Source: Durusdinium trenchii (taxonomy: Eukaryota > Sar > Dinophyceae > Suessiales > Symbiodiniaceae). Taken from it: a stretch of 64,000 nucleotides of DNA. Positions 1 to 11,572 of the stretch are shown one piece after another. The DNA lies in the NCBI GenBank assembly GCA_963970005.1, contig CAXAMN010026694.1, positions 348,125 to 412,124 of the forward strand, given 5' to 3'. The notes beneath the pieces are model-generated. The model was not told the DNA's origin, did not search any database, and saw nothing but the letters and a program-made list of their open reading frames with translations. Position numbers and translations under genes: made by a program. Numbering within the stretch: the stretch's first letter is position 1; each line of letters begins with the position of its first letter.

Positions 1-1074
1 GTGTCATGGATCTCCGGTGGCGGTGTCGGCATTGGATCCGAGAGATGGCTGCAGCCGACGAGACGGTCCTCGGAACCCGACGAGCCCGACGAGCTCCGAG
101 CGGAGCGGAGCGCGTCACAGGTCGCGAAAGCAAAAGCACGAGGGCCCGGCCTGGTTCGCGTCTTGCGCCTGGTCGTTCGTCAAAAAGAAGACAACCAGAG
201 GGACGAGATGAGGCAGTTCTGCATACAACAAACAGGAATTCCACTCTTTTTGGATGAGTTCCAGATTCCCAAGACGGTGGGCGTTTCGAACTTTCGCCTG
301 GCCATTTCGCAACCTTGCCAAAGGTTCTGCCAGGGTCGACGGTACAGGTCTCAGGTCGCTCTCCTGCCATCGGTGCCAAAGCGAGGTTCGTCTGCCACCT
401 GTGGTTCCTCCTCGGACCGGTGACAATGCATCCAAAAGCCTGACCATCGGTCGATCTCTGTTGCGCCTGCTGGCGCTGTTGGAATGCCTGAACACATCGC
501 AACAGCAACACCTCAGCAGATGTGGGCAAGTGACCAAATCATGGCAAAAATAGAGGACTCTATATCTATAGGGAACCACTGGCTTCTGGCCACATACGAA
601 TCACCTCTGTATGAGACACTCTGCAACCGCAGTCCATGTTGGAAATGGTGTGATGGCCGGGCGGCAGCGATGACGCCCTGAAAATGCAGGTTCTACCGCT
701 ACCAACGGCAAGACTTGGTCTGGGGTGCTGTCTGTCTTTCGCTTCATCTTGTTTTAAGTGTCTCATACCACAGCCAGTGATTCACGGCTCAGGACACAAA
801 CTCCAAAACCCGCGATATTGAAAAGTAAGTCACCTGGTCCGACAGCTTAGCAAACAGCTTAGGACCTGATTCGGGTCTTCTTGGGTGTGACTCATGCAAA
901 CAACAACCCCTTAGCCCTAGACATCCCAGACGGATCTCCAAACAGATCTCAGGATTCCACCCGCTCTCGCTTGATTTCTCGAAGCAAGACGGCAGTGATG
1001 CCTTCAGCTGTCGAACGAGACTTCCACATTCGAAGAAGAACCTTCGACTCTTCCAGACGAAGAAAGGACAAGCA

Positions 1075-1089
1075 TATATATATATATAT
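1075..1089. repeat. (TA)n microsatellite
   Basis: A short perfect TA run. Similar TA runs of 15-25 bp recur at 2204-2216, 3887-3910, 6931-6946, 7711-7725, 21262-21276 and 37178-37197. They are a characteristic low-complexity class of the non-coding part of this window. Confidence 0.9.
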
Positions 1090-1251
1090 TTACAACATTG
1101 ACCTAGCAGCAAGAAGCTACGCACGGTGGAGGCACATCCCCGTCGAAGGCTGGGGGTGTTAGATTCTCTACCGAATGCCCCCCTGTCAAGACACCTGTGG
1201 GGTGTCAGATTCTGCAGAGGAGACAGTTCTTTGGATCCAAGGTCCATCCAT

Positions 1252-1350
1252 CATTCCATTCCATTCCATTCCATTCCATTCCATATCATCCATATCATCC
1301 ATATCATCCATATCATCCTCATCCTCATTCTCATCCTCATTCTCATCCAT
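1252..1350. repeat. Compound minisatellite: CATTC, then CATATCATC, then CATCCT/CATTCT
   Basis: Three simple-repeat blocks follow each other directly: a pentamer CATTC array, a 9-bp CATATCATC array, and a pyrimidine-rich hexamer array. They are open in several frames and produce low-complexity ORFs on both strands, none of which looks like a gene. Confidence 0.9.
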
Positions 1351-1625
1351 AGAAGCTTCATGCACTTTCGACCCGGTCCACTCCAGACTGGACTCCACCT
1401 GAGGCCAGGGGGCCCTCGGTACCCGTCGACTCTGTGGACTCGCTGTACTCCGACAGCATGTCTTGTGGCGGAGGCTCCAGCATCGACAGCAGCTGCCCAC
1501 AGGCCTTCCAAACAGCCCAGTCAGAGGTGAGGAGGGGTAGAGGGTCAGCAAGTCAGCAGTGGTAGTTTTGGAGGCTGGAGGTGGCTTTTGAAAATGGTTG
1601 TTCCAGACCATGGATTTGTGTAATA

Positions 1626-1646
1626 TCTCTCTCTCTCTCTCTCTCT
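1626..1646. repeat. (CT)n microsatellite
   Basis: A perfect CT dinucleotide run of about 21 bp. No gene is seen around it. Confidence 0.9.
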
Positions 1647-2191
1647 TGAACATTGTCATAAAGGAAGCTCTACCATCCTCTTCGGTAATTCACGTGGCCA
1701 TCGTGTCTTTAGCTATAGGCAAGCTGTTCCCTGCAGAAGGCCTGCTCAACTGCCTTGTAGATGTAGCGATCCTGTCTCGGTTTTAGTTTAAGACAGGAAC
1801 AAGCAATAAGATGAAATCAGCAGCCCAAATCTTTGACTGGCCACTCAGCACGGCACAAGCTCAAGTTTGAAGGTGCATGCATGTCGCTCTGCCGGCTCTG
1901 CCTCTCTCTATCTCTCGTCACTTCTCTATCTTGCTGTCCTCTCGCAACTGTTCATGAGGTTGAAGCTCACCGAACTGTTGCTGGAAAGACAAGTAGCGAG
2001 CCTTCACAGGTCCACAACTTTCAACAGTTTCCAGCTGTTTCAGTAGCTGTTTCAGGCCTGTCTATGGCAGTCTATAATGGAATTCTCGATGATGTCAGGC
2101 GAATCATATCGCAAGATGTAGGCAGGACAGTGAACCTACGAGCGGAGAAAGTGGACACAAAGTCATTCTCACCAACTCGAGTCTCCAAACC

Positions 2192-2216
2192 TCACACACA
2201 CACATATATATATATA
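2192..2216. repeat. (CA)n(TA)n compound microsatellite
   Basis: A CA run passes directly into a TA run. The flanks from 1.65 to 2.6 kb hold nothing that I recognise as coding. Confidence 0.9.
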
Positions 2217-2649
2217 CAAGCACGCCGTCTTTCTCTCCGCAATCGCAGTCGGTCGGACCGCAAAAAAGAATGTCGCGCAGCCGGACGGATATGAACATGG
2301 ACTGGGCAAGGCTTGGGCGAAAAAACAGCTATCAGAAAAGCTGATAGCAATCAGTTTCTGACCGTCCAATTTCAGCCCTGCAAAGTCCCGGCATGCAACC
2401 TAAAGTCTACTGCCAGACCCAGAGCAAACGGCCCTCATGCCCGGCCATAAGAGTCGCGCTGGAGGTGCGCCTTAAAGGATGACAAAGGCGGCACAAAGCG
2501 TGTAGGCGAAGAAACCTTTCATCCTTTGTCATATCTCTTTCTTCCTTTATTTTCAGTACTTCCTTAGGTCAAACTAAAAGGAAAGCATTGCAGCCAGGCC
2601 CTCTGCCATCCTTCAACTTTAGCAAATTGTTTGCCCCCTTTGCAAGTGG

Positions 2650-3783
2650 CCTGCAAGGGAAGCGAGAGTGAGAGGGAAGCGCGTGCAATGGGGGAAGCTT
2701 CTGTTCTATGGTTTTTGCTTTTTGATACCTTTCCCAGGTGTGGAGGAAAGGTGGTGTGGCTGAGGGAAAATGAACTAAGGGAAAATGCCCAAATTGTTGC
2801 TACCGGATGTTTCCTGCAACCTGGCTTCGTTTGGGATGACGTCTGGTTTGGCACTGATGGCTCTGGTGGCGTGCATTCCAAAGACCCCAGACTGCGTAAA
2901 TGTACGTGGGCTGTGGTGGCAATGAAACAAAATTCGGCTGGTGTTTTCGATGTCCTTGGAAGTGTCTGTGGTTTGCTTGTTTCATTCGGTAGGGCCAAAC
3001 ACTGTGCCCAGGGCGCTTCGTCAACTGCGTTTGTTGCAGCGCACGCATGGCCCCGTACGGATAGTTGTTGAGGCCAAGGTTGGAGGCGTTTGTCTTTTGG
3101 TTCTGTTGGCATAGCCATGGGGACTTGTGGGCTGCCGCCCTGCAACATAAAGGTCAGGTTATCCAGTTGTATAAAATCAAGTCTCATCTCAAACTTGAAG
3201 CTTTTCTTGCACTTGACCCTGACGCTGAGTGGGCTTGGCATGCTAACAACAAGGCTGATCAGCTCTGTGATCAGAAAGCTGGAAGTGTTGACATGCAAGC
3301 TCACGCTGACACCTTGTCTTGGCTTACTGCGCGCGCGCGCGCGCGTGGAAGCTCAATGAATGGCTGCTTCCCCGTTTGTGGCTCACTTGGAAGTGGGACA
3401 CTGTTGCTCCTGAAGTTGGTGAGTGGTTGGCACCACCCGTTTTATCTCGTTACGAGCACTTTTTGCTGAAGCTAAAACTGATCGTACGACTGGCCATGTG
3501 TAGCAAGAAGTTGGAAAGAACCTCAAATGTACTTTGTGTGGTTGCGAGTTGAAATACTATGTCAAGCTTGATAAGCTGAAAGTCTCTATGGCGCTCCCTT
3601 GCACTGGAGGGAACAGAGTTGTTGTTTCCGGTTCTGGACTGCACCCTAACCTGCATTGCACGCACACGATGACCCCTGAGAAGGGCCGTAAATACCTTTG
3701 CCAACTATGCCGGGGGCAATATACCTCAGGCGGCAAGTTGAGTATGAAACTCAAACGGCCCTGTAAGGTCCGAGGTGGGTGAT
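2650..3783 (+). pseudogene. Decayed retroelement tail: RNase H domain plus C-terminal zinc finger
   Basis: Three plus-strand frames each hold part of one retroelement protein. Around 2845-2925 the sequence reads FGTDGSGG followed by SKDPRLRKCTWA, the first strand and catalytic Asp of an RNase H domain as found in LINE-like pol proteins. Around 3008-3100 another frame reads a PRALRQLRLLQRTHGPVRI helix and VVEAK. Around 3150-3290 a third frame reads KIKSHLKLEAF and WAWHANNKADQLCDQKA, the usual end of RNase H. At 3705-3770 a CQLC-x-GKLSMKLKRPC finger closes the protein. The frame changes and the apparent loss of the second catalytic acid mark it as dead. A GC run of about 17 bp sits inside it at 3329-3345. 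No reverse transcriptase is visible upstream. Family assignment is by motif only. Confidence 0.6.
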
Positions 3784-3886
3784 CCTACCGCTGTGTTTTG
3801 CTTGTCAAAAAACATTTAGAGTTCAGGTGGGGCATACGATATAATCCACCTACAATATAATGTATTAGTTAATAATATATAGTAAT

Positions 3887-3910
3887 ATATATATATATAT
3901 GTGTATATAT
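3887..3910. repeat. (TA)n-rich microsatellite
   Basis: A TA run with flanking TATAGTAATATATA sequence, about 100 bp beyond the end of the RNase H relic. The region between is AT-rich, with no gene seen. Confidence 0.85.
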
Positions 3911-4244
3911 AGCCTGCCTATATGTGGGCACATGTCCATTAAATCTGGCTGAAACATGCTGAAACACCTTTGACGAAGGCTCCTCAGCTTCGGAGGTCCT
4001 CGATCTGCTCCAGTTGCAGGCGGCAAGAGCGGTGCCTCGGGCGATGTCTTTTTGCAAAAGGGGCCATCGGGGGGGGTAAACCCACAATGACCCACACCAG
4101 TGAGTAAAAAACGGACTGCAACGAGGACTGCAAGTGAAAAACACAGCTAGGGCAGCTAGGGCTCACACACTTTGAGATTTCATGGGCGTCAAGCACACCG
4201 ATTTGCTCTTCTTTTGAGGTGACACAGCCTCGCTGGAAAGCAAT

Positions 4245-4440
4245 CTGGCGGCCTGATTTTTTTGTACTGGTGATATTCAGCCGGCCAGGCCTTTACGTTG
4301 CCAGGCACTGCTTGGTAGGTGCCCTGGGTGCCAGAAACGTGCGGCACACGAAAGATCATCATGATCGCTGTGGCCCAAAAAAGTGACATAAGGATGATAT
4401 AGAGGTCCCAAGTCATTCCAGCTGCAACTCTTTCAACATC
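4245..4440 (-). CDS. Possible exon of an unknown membrane protein
   Basis: This minus-strand segment follows an AG (GTTGCAG) and encodes MTWDLYIILMSLFWATAIMM, a plausible single membrane helix. A polar, Tyr- and Pro-containing stretch follows, with NVKAWPAEYHQYKK near its end. The amino-acid pattern is much more protein-like than the neighbouring frames. No family is recognised and I cannot join it to other exons. It could be a chance ORF. Confidence 0.35.
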
Positions 4441-5028
4441 ACTCGACCAAACAAAGCCAAATGCGTGTGTCCGGTCATAGAAATGTGAAAAAGAAAAACA
4501 CTTGTGAGTCACAGCTGGGCGGAGGGCTCGCTGTCTCAGGAAGCGCTTCTCTTGTAATTCTGGATCGTTGTGCAACTTCAGGTCCTGAGCAGAGCGGAGC
4601 AGAGCTGAAAAAGGCCTTCTCCTGGTGGCGAGCGATCAAAAAGTGAGTCGGCTTGCCTAGCCCGCAACCACTGCTGAAGGTCGATCGGGAATGAGAAACA
4701 TGCGGGATGGTCAGTCGAGTTTCTACTCAATGGATCTAGAATCTAGATCAAAAATCCGTAGCATCAAATGGGGAGGTGAGGTGGCCTTGGTCATGGCCCA
4801 CGTGGACTGCATGGACACACCGAGACACACACGCCTTTCTGTCATAAATGACCGAGAACTCACCCCTGTCCTCCCTCAAATCCATGTCCGCAGCCGACCT
4901 GAGAACACAATCTTGCAAAGCCTCACAAGTCTTAATGCAAAGCCTCACAAGTCAGAACATCTTGCTCATGTCGCTAATGTCAAGAACGTCTTGCCCAGAA
5001 TCAAACGAAACTCGCACCCCGCCACATC

Positions 5029-5081
5029 CGAACGGTCACCGAACGGTCACCGAACGGTCACCGAACGGTCATCCGAACGGG
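5029..5081. repeat. 11-bp tandem repeat, about 4.6 copies
   Basis: The unit CGAACGGTCAC occurs head to tail at 5029, 5040, 5051 and 5062, with a partial copy from 5074. It lies between two unremarkable non-coding stretches. Confidence 0.9.
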
Positions 5082-5177
5082 TCGGATGCTCGTGTCATGA
5101 CCCACCGGGTCCGGATCTGACGTTGATATGACTCCAAATCAGCAACCTTTCAAAAGCAAAGTACAAAGGTTCAGAAT

Positions 5178-5256
5178 ACTAGTAGCTTCTAGCTAGTAGT
5201 AATGCCGTTACTAACTAGTCAGGTCCCTACTAGTAGCTTCTAGCTACTAGTAGTTC
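5178..5256. repeat. Palindromic CTAGTAGC-type repeat pair
   Basis: ACTAGTAGCTTCTAGCTAG at 5178 and a near copy at 5228 are rich in CTAG and self-complementary, so each could fold back. Related CTAGTAGC sequence appears near 10870-10905, 13088-13202 and 15486-15530. Confidence 0.7.
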
Positions 5257-5669
5257 AATAAGAAGAACACATGTCCACTGCATCCAATCTCCGCTCGAAA
5301 CTGGACTCCCAGGTCGACACGATTTCGGACCGCACCTCGGCCTGTGTTCCTGGTACACTGTAGGAGTGTTGAGCACCCTGAAGGACCAGAGGCGACACTA
5401 CGACTGGAGACGCGGGGGGGCGAAACACAACTGGAGAGAGTTCTGTTCAGGGTGTCTGGTTGGGTTCAGGCTGTCATTTGGTTCCTGAAATCACAAGGCT
5501 TGAGAAGCATGTGTGAACCTCTGTGTCGCACCTCAATCCATGGGGATCAGTGAGCCAAGGAAACTCATAACTCATGTAAACCAGATTCTGCGGGCATGGG
5601 GCCTGGCTCAGTTCTTGCTGCACTGTGCTTACCAAAGCTATTGGATTGCTCAAGATCTATATGGGTTGA

Positions 5670-5693
5670 ACACCACCACCACCACCACCACCA
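5670..5693. repeat. (ACC)n trinucleotide repeat
   Basis: Eight ACC units. In one plus frame they read as poly-histidine and in another as poly-threonine, but neither surrounding ORF looks like a gene. Confidence 0.9.
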
Positions 5694-5849
5694 AGCGTGG
5701 AAGACCAATCAAGTGTTGATCCTAAGCCCATCAACACCACACCTTCTGGGTAAAAGAGAAACCGCCGCAGGGCGAAGCATCCTTAGGTCCTTGCAGCCTT
5801 CCAAAGTGGTAAGCCTGTTCTTTTGGACACTTCATGGGAGACCCTGGTG

Positions 5850-7560
5850 AGACCCGTAGAAGCCTCGGCTTGGCAGCTCTTTAACAGGTGGATCCAGGGG
5901 ATCCTTACGTCGTTGCCACGAAAGGGGCTTGCTAAATGGAATAGGAATAAAGAATTGTCAAAAAAATAGAGTAAAAACCGCTACAACATGAAGAAGTTTA
6001 CAGTCCAAACGGTCAAATGAGGGGGGTTATTGATAAACAGTCTGTATACATTACAACCTTGGCCCTCGTACTGTGACTAGATGACTACACACAGCAGACA
6101 GACGCCTCTCACGCCTCTCCCTTAGAGGAGTGTGCATCCCTCACGAACCAGACCAACGACAAACGCCTCGCCTGTGATAGTTTAATCGGAGGATGCGCTT
6201 GGTCTCATCGCACGCCTGGATGCGCTTGGTGGAAAAGCACGTTTGGTGCAGAGGATGGTGCAGATCGATCCTTGGGTAACATTGGGTGTAAGAAGAGGGT
6301 ACCATCCAAACTCTGGGTCAAACTATTTCATCCATAGCTATCTGACAAAACAAGACCAGCACCAAGGCACCTTCCCTTTGCCCATGCCAAGTGATGGCAA
6401 GCTCGAGACCTTGATTGATCATTGAACATCTGGCGCCATCTTGCGCCAAGAACGATGTGCTGTCAGCTCGTGGCCGCTGTGTTTCGATGCTTGTTGGGGA
6501 CAACATAATCACTTCATGCAACCTCTGTGCAATCTCAGGATCTACGGTGAATCATATCACGTGTCTTTCGTTGGTTCTGCCAAGTGAAGCGAAATAGGTT
6601 GAATGATTTCTTATTTTAATGGTATAAAGCGTGCCGAGATACGGTGGGCAGCTTAGTGCCAGGAGCAGGTGTGTAGAACTTTTTCTTGACAAGAGCCTGC
6701 CAAAAAAAAAGGTTCCAAGCAAGTGCTTCCGCTGCTAGCAGAATCGGTTGTCCTCCAAATCGCGATTTTCCCGCTCGTGCAGCTTGATCATGCCTCCGCG
6801 GTCGCAGTCTCAGCTGGGATGAAAACGTGAAGAAGCAGTTGTTTCAAAGTTGAGAAGGAGAAAACAAAGAACACAGCACTTGAATTTGACTTCCATGTGT
6901 ATGTATGACTATATACACGTGTGTATCTACATATATATATATATACATACTCACACACGGTATAGTTATGTAGTAGTATGCAGACGTATTGACTTGACTG
7001 ACTTGACATGCTTATAAGGGGGTCAAATTTGTTAGACCAAAGGAATCATTCAAATGCCGCCTTCAATGGTGTGTTCTGCAAGCCGACGCGCCGCAACTGC
7101 TGCAGCCGCACCTGCCCATGCTATCTGGAAATTTTGACCAATGCGATTCTCCGTGTCAGTTCGTGAGTCTGGGAGTGAGCAATTAAGAGGTACCAAACAT
7201 CCGAATTACTGTGTCAAACATCCTGCGTCTGGAAGTCCAACAAATCCAGAGCTTCGTCGAACTTCGGAACACATACCGCGGTTGGTCGCCAAAAAACGAC
7301 CTTCGGCCGGTCGCTTCACCTGATCCTGCGGGTGGTCGCACACGTCTTGATTGCTGCTCCGGCGGCACAACGTCCTGCAACAGCGTCAATGATCTAAATG
7401 AAGTTTGGGGAGCATGATGACGTGCAGCATTCCAAGGAAGCCGAATTCACAGAGTGCTCATTTGCTCATCCCTGTCCTGATCCTCTGCTGGCCCTGCAAC
7501 GTTTGGATCTATATACTGTAATTATTGCAGAAACGGAAGGGATAAAACCACTTGCCAAGG
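5850..7560. other. No gene seen
   Basis: Only short shadow ORFs occur here, with a TA microsatellite at 6931-6946. I see no exon with both a convincing acceptor and protein-like sequence, no RNA gene and no mobile element. Confidence 0.5.
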
Positions 7561-7579
7561 GCAGAAGCGGTGTCGTTCA

Positions 7580-7654
7580 GCCTTCAGGTTCTTCTTCAGG
7601 CTCTGGAACGTGCTCTGCGGAGACTTCATGGGACATGGCATCAAGTGCCAATGC
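7580..7654 (-). CDS. Exon-like segment, ALAxDVxSxEV family, copy 1
   Basis: A pyrimidine-rich acceptor (TGTTCTCGCAG) is followed by ALALDAMSHEVSAEHV and then an acidic EPEEEPEG stretch, before a stop at 7577-7579. The motif ALA-x-D-x-x-S-x-E-V recurs in five further segments between 7.98 and 10.03 kb, which is the main reason to believe it is coding. The peptide should be helical. Function and the exact donor are unknown. Confidence 0.5.
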
Positions 7655-7979
7655 CTGCGAGAACAGCAAAAATAGATCCAAAAATCACAATTATGTGTGT
7701 ATAATTGTGTGTATATATATATATACAAGAGCCCCATATGCAATGAAAACAACACAGCCCAGTATCTCTTCAGTGAGCTGAAGCTATGGACACATCAGTC
7801 CTCGGAAGCTATGGACACTGGAGGCCCCAGTGGGTCCAGAACTTCCTGAACACCAATTTGCAACTCGCATTCACAGTCAACATATTGGACAAATTCAAAT
7901 CCTGTGGACATGAAAACAACTTATTAATATACTAATATATTCCAAGCACATATTGGACAAAATATTGCAAACCATCAAG

Positions 7980-8055
7980 AAACTCTTGTTGCCTCCACTT
8001 CTACCTCCTTGGACATCACATNNNNNNNNNNAGCAATGGCCAGTGGGTCCACTTC
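7980..8055 (-). CDS. Exon-like segment, ALAxDVxSxEV family, copy 2, interrupted by an assembly gap
   Basis: An AG acceptor (CAG at 8056-8058) precedes QEVDPLAIA-type sequence, starting in-frame with EVDPLAIA. The exon then runs into the 10-N gap at 8022-8031. On the other side it resumes as DVMSKEVEVEATR, the second half of the family motif. The gap therefore lies inside a repeated exon. Its true length is unknown, so the reading frame across it cannot be checked. Confidence 0.45.
8022..8031. other. Assembly gap (10 N)
   Basis: Ten unknown bases, probably a fixed-size scaffold placeholder. The gap follows directly on the first copy of a 39-bp exact direct repeat (7983-8021 and 8108-8146), which is a plausible cause of the break. 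Confidence 0.98.
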
Positions 8056-8104
8056 CTGTGATCACCCAATCTTGCCACAGATTAAATTCTGAATGCCAGG
8101 AAAA

Positions 8105-8159
8105 CATCTCTTGTTGCCTCCACTTCTACCTCCTTGGACATCACATCAAGCGCCAACGC
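8105..8159 (-). CDS. Exon-like segment, ALAxDVxSxEV family, copy 3
   Basis: After an AAG at 8160-8162 the frame reads ALALDVMSKEVEVEATRD. Its core is identical at the DNA level to copy 2 over 39 bp, so the duplication is recent or under selection. The donor is uncertain. Confidence 0.5.
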
Positions 8160-8239
8160 CTTCACGGTGGTGTCAGACTCACGGCAAAATGGATGGATTG
8201 GGAGTTCTCACACAACATTCACTAGGCGATTCAACAATG

Positions 8240-8292
8240 ATTTCTTGATGTGCTAGCACCTGAGATGCAAGAGCCACCGGGTCCAACTCTTC
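8240..8292 (-). CDS. Exon-like segment, ALAxDVxSxEV family, divergent copy 4
   Basis: A CTGCAG acceptor (CAG at 8293-8295) is followed by EELDPVALASQVLAHQEI. The EELDP start matches EVDP of copy 2, and ALASQVLAHQE is a divergent form of the core. Function is unknown. Confidence 0.45.
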
Positions 8293-8424
8293 CTGCAGGA
8301 ATGGGTGCACCAGTTGTATAACCACGCGAACTGCCAAGCCAAGCCTTAAATGTATCCAAATAACAACTAACAACTCAGACTATTTAATGTCTTCTTTCAT
8401 TGCAGTACGGATTGAAATGCAAAG

Positions 8425-8478
8425 AAGCGCACTCTGCTGCGCCTCTACTTCTTTGGAAAGAACGTCTTGAGCTAAAGC
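8425..8478 (-). CDS. Exon-like segment, ALAxDVxSxEV family, copy 5
   Basis: The acceptor GACAGTCAG (CAG at 8479-8481) is followed by ALAQDVLSKEVEAQQSALL. It has the same length and phase as the other copies. The predicted peptide is an amphipathic acidic helix. Confidence 0.5.
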
Positions 8479-9982
8479 CTGACTGTCAACTGATTCCGTG
8501 ATTATGGCCTGTTACCGGTTTGTCAGTCTCCATACTGTATCATTTTTTTTGATATGTTTGGCACATCTCTAGATGAAACTTGCGGATACACAAGTACGGG
8601 TAGACAGTTGCTGCAAATCATAGCAGCAAATGCAGCAACGCACACGTGATTGTGCTCTTCCAATCGTGCAAATAACACAGAGTGGTGCTGCATGGGCCTT
8701 GGGACCATGTACACAAAGAGAAAGATGGCAACCAACGAGTCTTAGGCTTGGTCTATCCTCCCCTCTCTAGAGAAAGCCTTCTGTTTATATACAGTAATTC
8801 ATTTCTTGTGGCAGGCACTCTGCCACAGAATGCTCCTGGATGGTGACTATCCCTTAGCACAAGCTTAGACCAAGAATCGGATGAAGGTACCAAAAATTGT
8901 GAATGTTCGTTGTCAGTACCCGGTGGATTGTCTAGACTCCTTCGAACAAGACTGTGGCTGCTTTTCCTCAGACCCCTTGAAAAACTTGTGGAGCACAGCA
9001 CCGGCGATAGACATGGAATGTTGTGGCTGTTTCAGATTCATTTGTGCCTTCGCCACTATCGCAGCAAGGTCCAGCTCGGCCTGGCTCAGTAGGCAGTGAG
9101 AACCTGGCCTACCTTGGTCGCCTGTGGGTCTGGGTGAACATCCAAAACATTATATAATATAATAGTGGATAATCTAAAGCATTGCGTGTTGCAGTTGGTA
9201 AATGTTTCTGCACCCCAACTGCAGTTGCTTTGCAGCATGAAACCCTTCTTGCCTGAATCGCGGCTGAGGCCTCTCTCATCATCTGCCAAACGAGCAGAGA
9301 AACTCCCGGTGTTTGCTCACAGGATAAAGCTCGAAGCCATTTAAAACAGCACACTGTGGTTGGAAATGTTGTCCGTTGGACAATCACAGTGGTCTCTAAA
9401 AGATAATCTAATAATCCATACATCACGGCCTTTACCATACACACTGTCAGGTCTCTTCATGTGGCCTTTTCAGTGACTTCCTTGGGAAGTCCAAATGCCG
9501 CAGTGTCCTTGGAACTAAAAACGGTTGGACACAAGCAAATGGAGGAGATCAGGGACGGTTGAAAATAGAAAATCAGGGATTCTCCAAATGTTATTTCTCA
9601 AATGTTGCATGTGCCATGTTTGAATCAAGACAACGGGTCTTGGAGCATTTGTGGGCTGTCCTTTTCGGCAAAAAAAAGGCACGTCCCATCCAAGATTCGA
9701 CGCTCAAGTCCGAGACGGTCTGCTCCCCAAGTGATGGTGTTTTCTCAGATGGAGCCTGTCCGCATTCGCTAAAATCGAGAGATCGAAAGAAACCACATCT
9801 GCCTCCCGCATCGTATCTACATTCATCCAAAAAAGCGGTGCGAGACTCAATGCAGTACGAGTCCCAAGTGACAAGGACTCAATCAATATGAAAGGCTACA
9901 TGCTTTTCACTCTGACACAGCAAAAAGCAAGCAACACGTTAATATTTTATATTTTGACTTAGACTACAAAGATTCTGCAAAC

Positions 9983-10029
9983 CTCAATCTCCTGCGAAGC
10001 TACATCACGAGCAAGCGCCTCCAGAACAT
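9983..10029 (-). CDS. Exon-like segment, ALAxDVxSxEV family, copy 6
   Basis: This 47-nt segment runs from an AG acceptor (GCTGAG) to a GT donor (GAG then GTTTGC). It encodes VLEALARDVASQEIE. Both splice dinucleotides and the family motif are present, although it lies 1.5 kb from the other copies. Confidence 0.5.
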
Positions 10030-10789
10030 CTCAGCATTCTCTGAGTTCCAAGTAACTGTCTGTCTTTACATCATTTTACATCTCAAGGCTGTCGAGTGCG
10101 ACTCATTCATATATATAAATTCCTTGGTCAAAGTAAGTGTGGGTCCTCGGCTGCAATGGTGATGGGATCAATTTCCTGGCCGAATGAGAAAACTTCTGCC
10201 ACCAAGTCGAAGAAAGGTTTTTGGAGAAAGCGTTGAGCACGTAAGCGTCTATTGCCCTTCAAAGTTAAACTCAGGCCTCCTCCCGCAAAACATGTAGCCG
10301 ATCCTGCCAATCGGATTCACTGATGTTCCGCTTTCAAGTCTGTCAAAAAAGCCACACCTGAGATACAGCAGGCCTCGGAGCTCAAGCGGTCTGAACACAA
10401 GTGGTTGCGTCTCCAGCCGTCTATCCCAACTAAACATCTTCGCGAGTGGTGTGTAGGAGTAAGATATCCAAAGGTCAAAAAGGTCCAAAGTGATGAATTT
10501 TAGGCCATGTCAGATTTGGTCCCGCACTTGCCAGGAACGGACGTTGGCTCAGCTCCACTTGAGGATTCAGCCTCCGAATGGGATATGTCATATGTCCCCC
10601 ATCGTCCCACTGAACCAAGGGTTTTTCAGTGAAAGAGCCATTGAATTGACAGGGTATCTCCATCCCTCAGGGATGGGGGTGGGGAATTAAGGAATCACCA
10701 GGCAATCACCAGCAGAGAGCTGAGGCGAAGCTTTCTGCGCTTCGAAGCTGCGATGAACAAGGTGCTAAATGATGTGTGTGTGTGTGCGC

Positions 10790-10910
10790 GATTGTTGTCG
10801 TTTTAAAGTCCGCTCCCCCCTCCCTACTTAATTAAGTAGGCGCCTACTTAATCAAGAAAAGGAGAGGTAGCTAGTAGCAGCTACAAGAATGCTACTAGCT
10901 AGGACGCAGG
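10790..10910. repeat. AT/CTAG-rich palindromic patch
   Basis: TACTTAATTAAGTAGGCGCC is followed by GCTAGTAGCAGCTAC and CTACTAGCTAGG. Several short self-complementary words are packed into about 100 bp. It is related to the CTAGTAGC repeats elsewhere in the window. No coding sequence is seen. Confidence 0.5.
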
Positions 10911-11437
10911 ATAGCTCACGCACTATTTATTTAGTTACTAGATTTTTAGGGGAACTTTAGTTAAAACCCATCAGACGCCACGCCCGTCAAACTGCGAGCG
11001 CTGCCCAAAGCCACTCGTGTGAGCTGAAACACTCAGTTGCGTCGGTGTGTGTCCGTAGCTGCGAAGCAGAGAGAACCCAAAGCTATCCTGCACGATTGCT
11101 CACACCTGATGCAACCCTGTCATTACGATTTGAAACCTTGACTTGCATGCTGGAAAGAAATTGCGCTGGTATGAAATATGAAACCAGCCGAACGCCTGCC
11201 CGGACCAATTCCAAACCAGCACCGAGCACCCATTCTTTGGCACATTCCGTGCACCCAGCACACGCACAACCCACGGCAAATGTACAGCATCTGGCACGCC
11301 CTCTGACTTTCTTGCCAATCTATTCACACATTACGCGTGCATGCATATGTGCTATTTGGTGCAAGAAATTCTATGTGTATCCCAAACTCAGGATGTTTCC
11401 TAGCAGTCTGCGTCCTGTGAATTCTTGCTACTGTCCA

Positions 11438-11572
11438 CAAATCGTGCGCCTCCAGTGCAGTGAAGCGGGGCTGGGATGCAAACATCTCCTTCTTGCTTTC
11501 AGCTCCGGTGGAAAGTTCTTGTTTCTGTGCATCCTCTGGCACTTTCGCTGATAATGTAGCTGAAGCTTCAGC
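11438..11572 (-). CDS. Exon-like segment, unknown protein
   Basis: A strong acceptor (TTCCTTCTCAG, ending at 11573) opens an exon that starts AEASATLSAKVPEDAQKQEL. It continues with STGAESKKEMFASQPRF and TALEAHDLW. Composition is acidic and polar, like a disordered or helical linker. I cannot identify the donor with certainty. It probably belongs to the same minus-strand transcription unit as its neighbours. Confidence 0.45.

Noticed and set aside
1..579. ORFs of 140 and 154 codons on both strands at the window start
   Set aside because: Overlapping open frames in GC-rich sequence. Composition is not protein-like and no motif or splice support is visible.
1186..1659. Minus ORF with Asp-Glu and Met-Asp-Asp repeats
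   Set aside because: It is a translation of the 1252-1350 microsatellite.
2564..3304. 246-codon minus ORF
   Set aside because: It lies opposite the plus-strand RNase H relic and is best explained as its antisense shadow.
5596..5850. ORF with a run of seven histidines
   Set aside because: Produced by the ACC trinucleotide repeat. The rest of the ORF is not protein-like.
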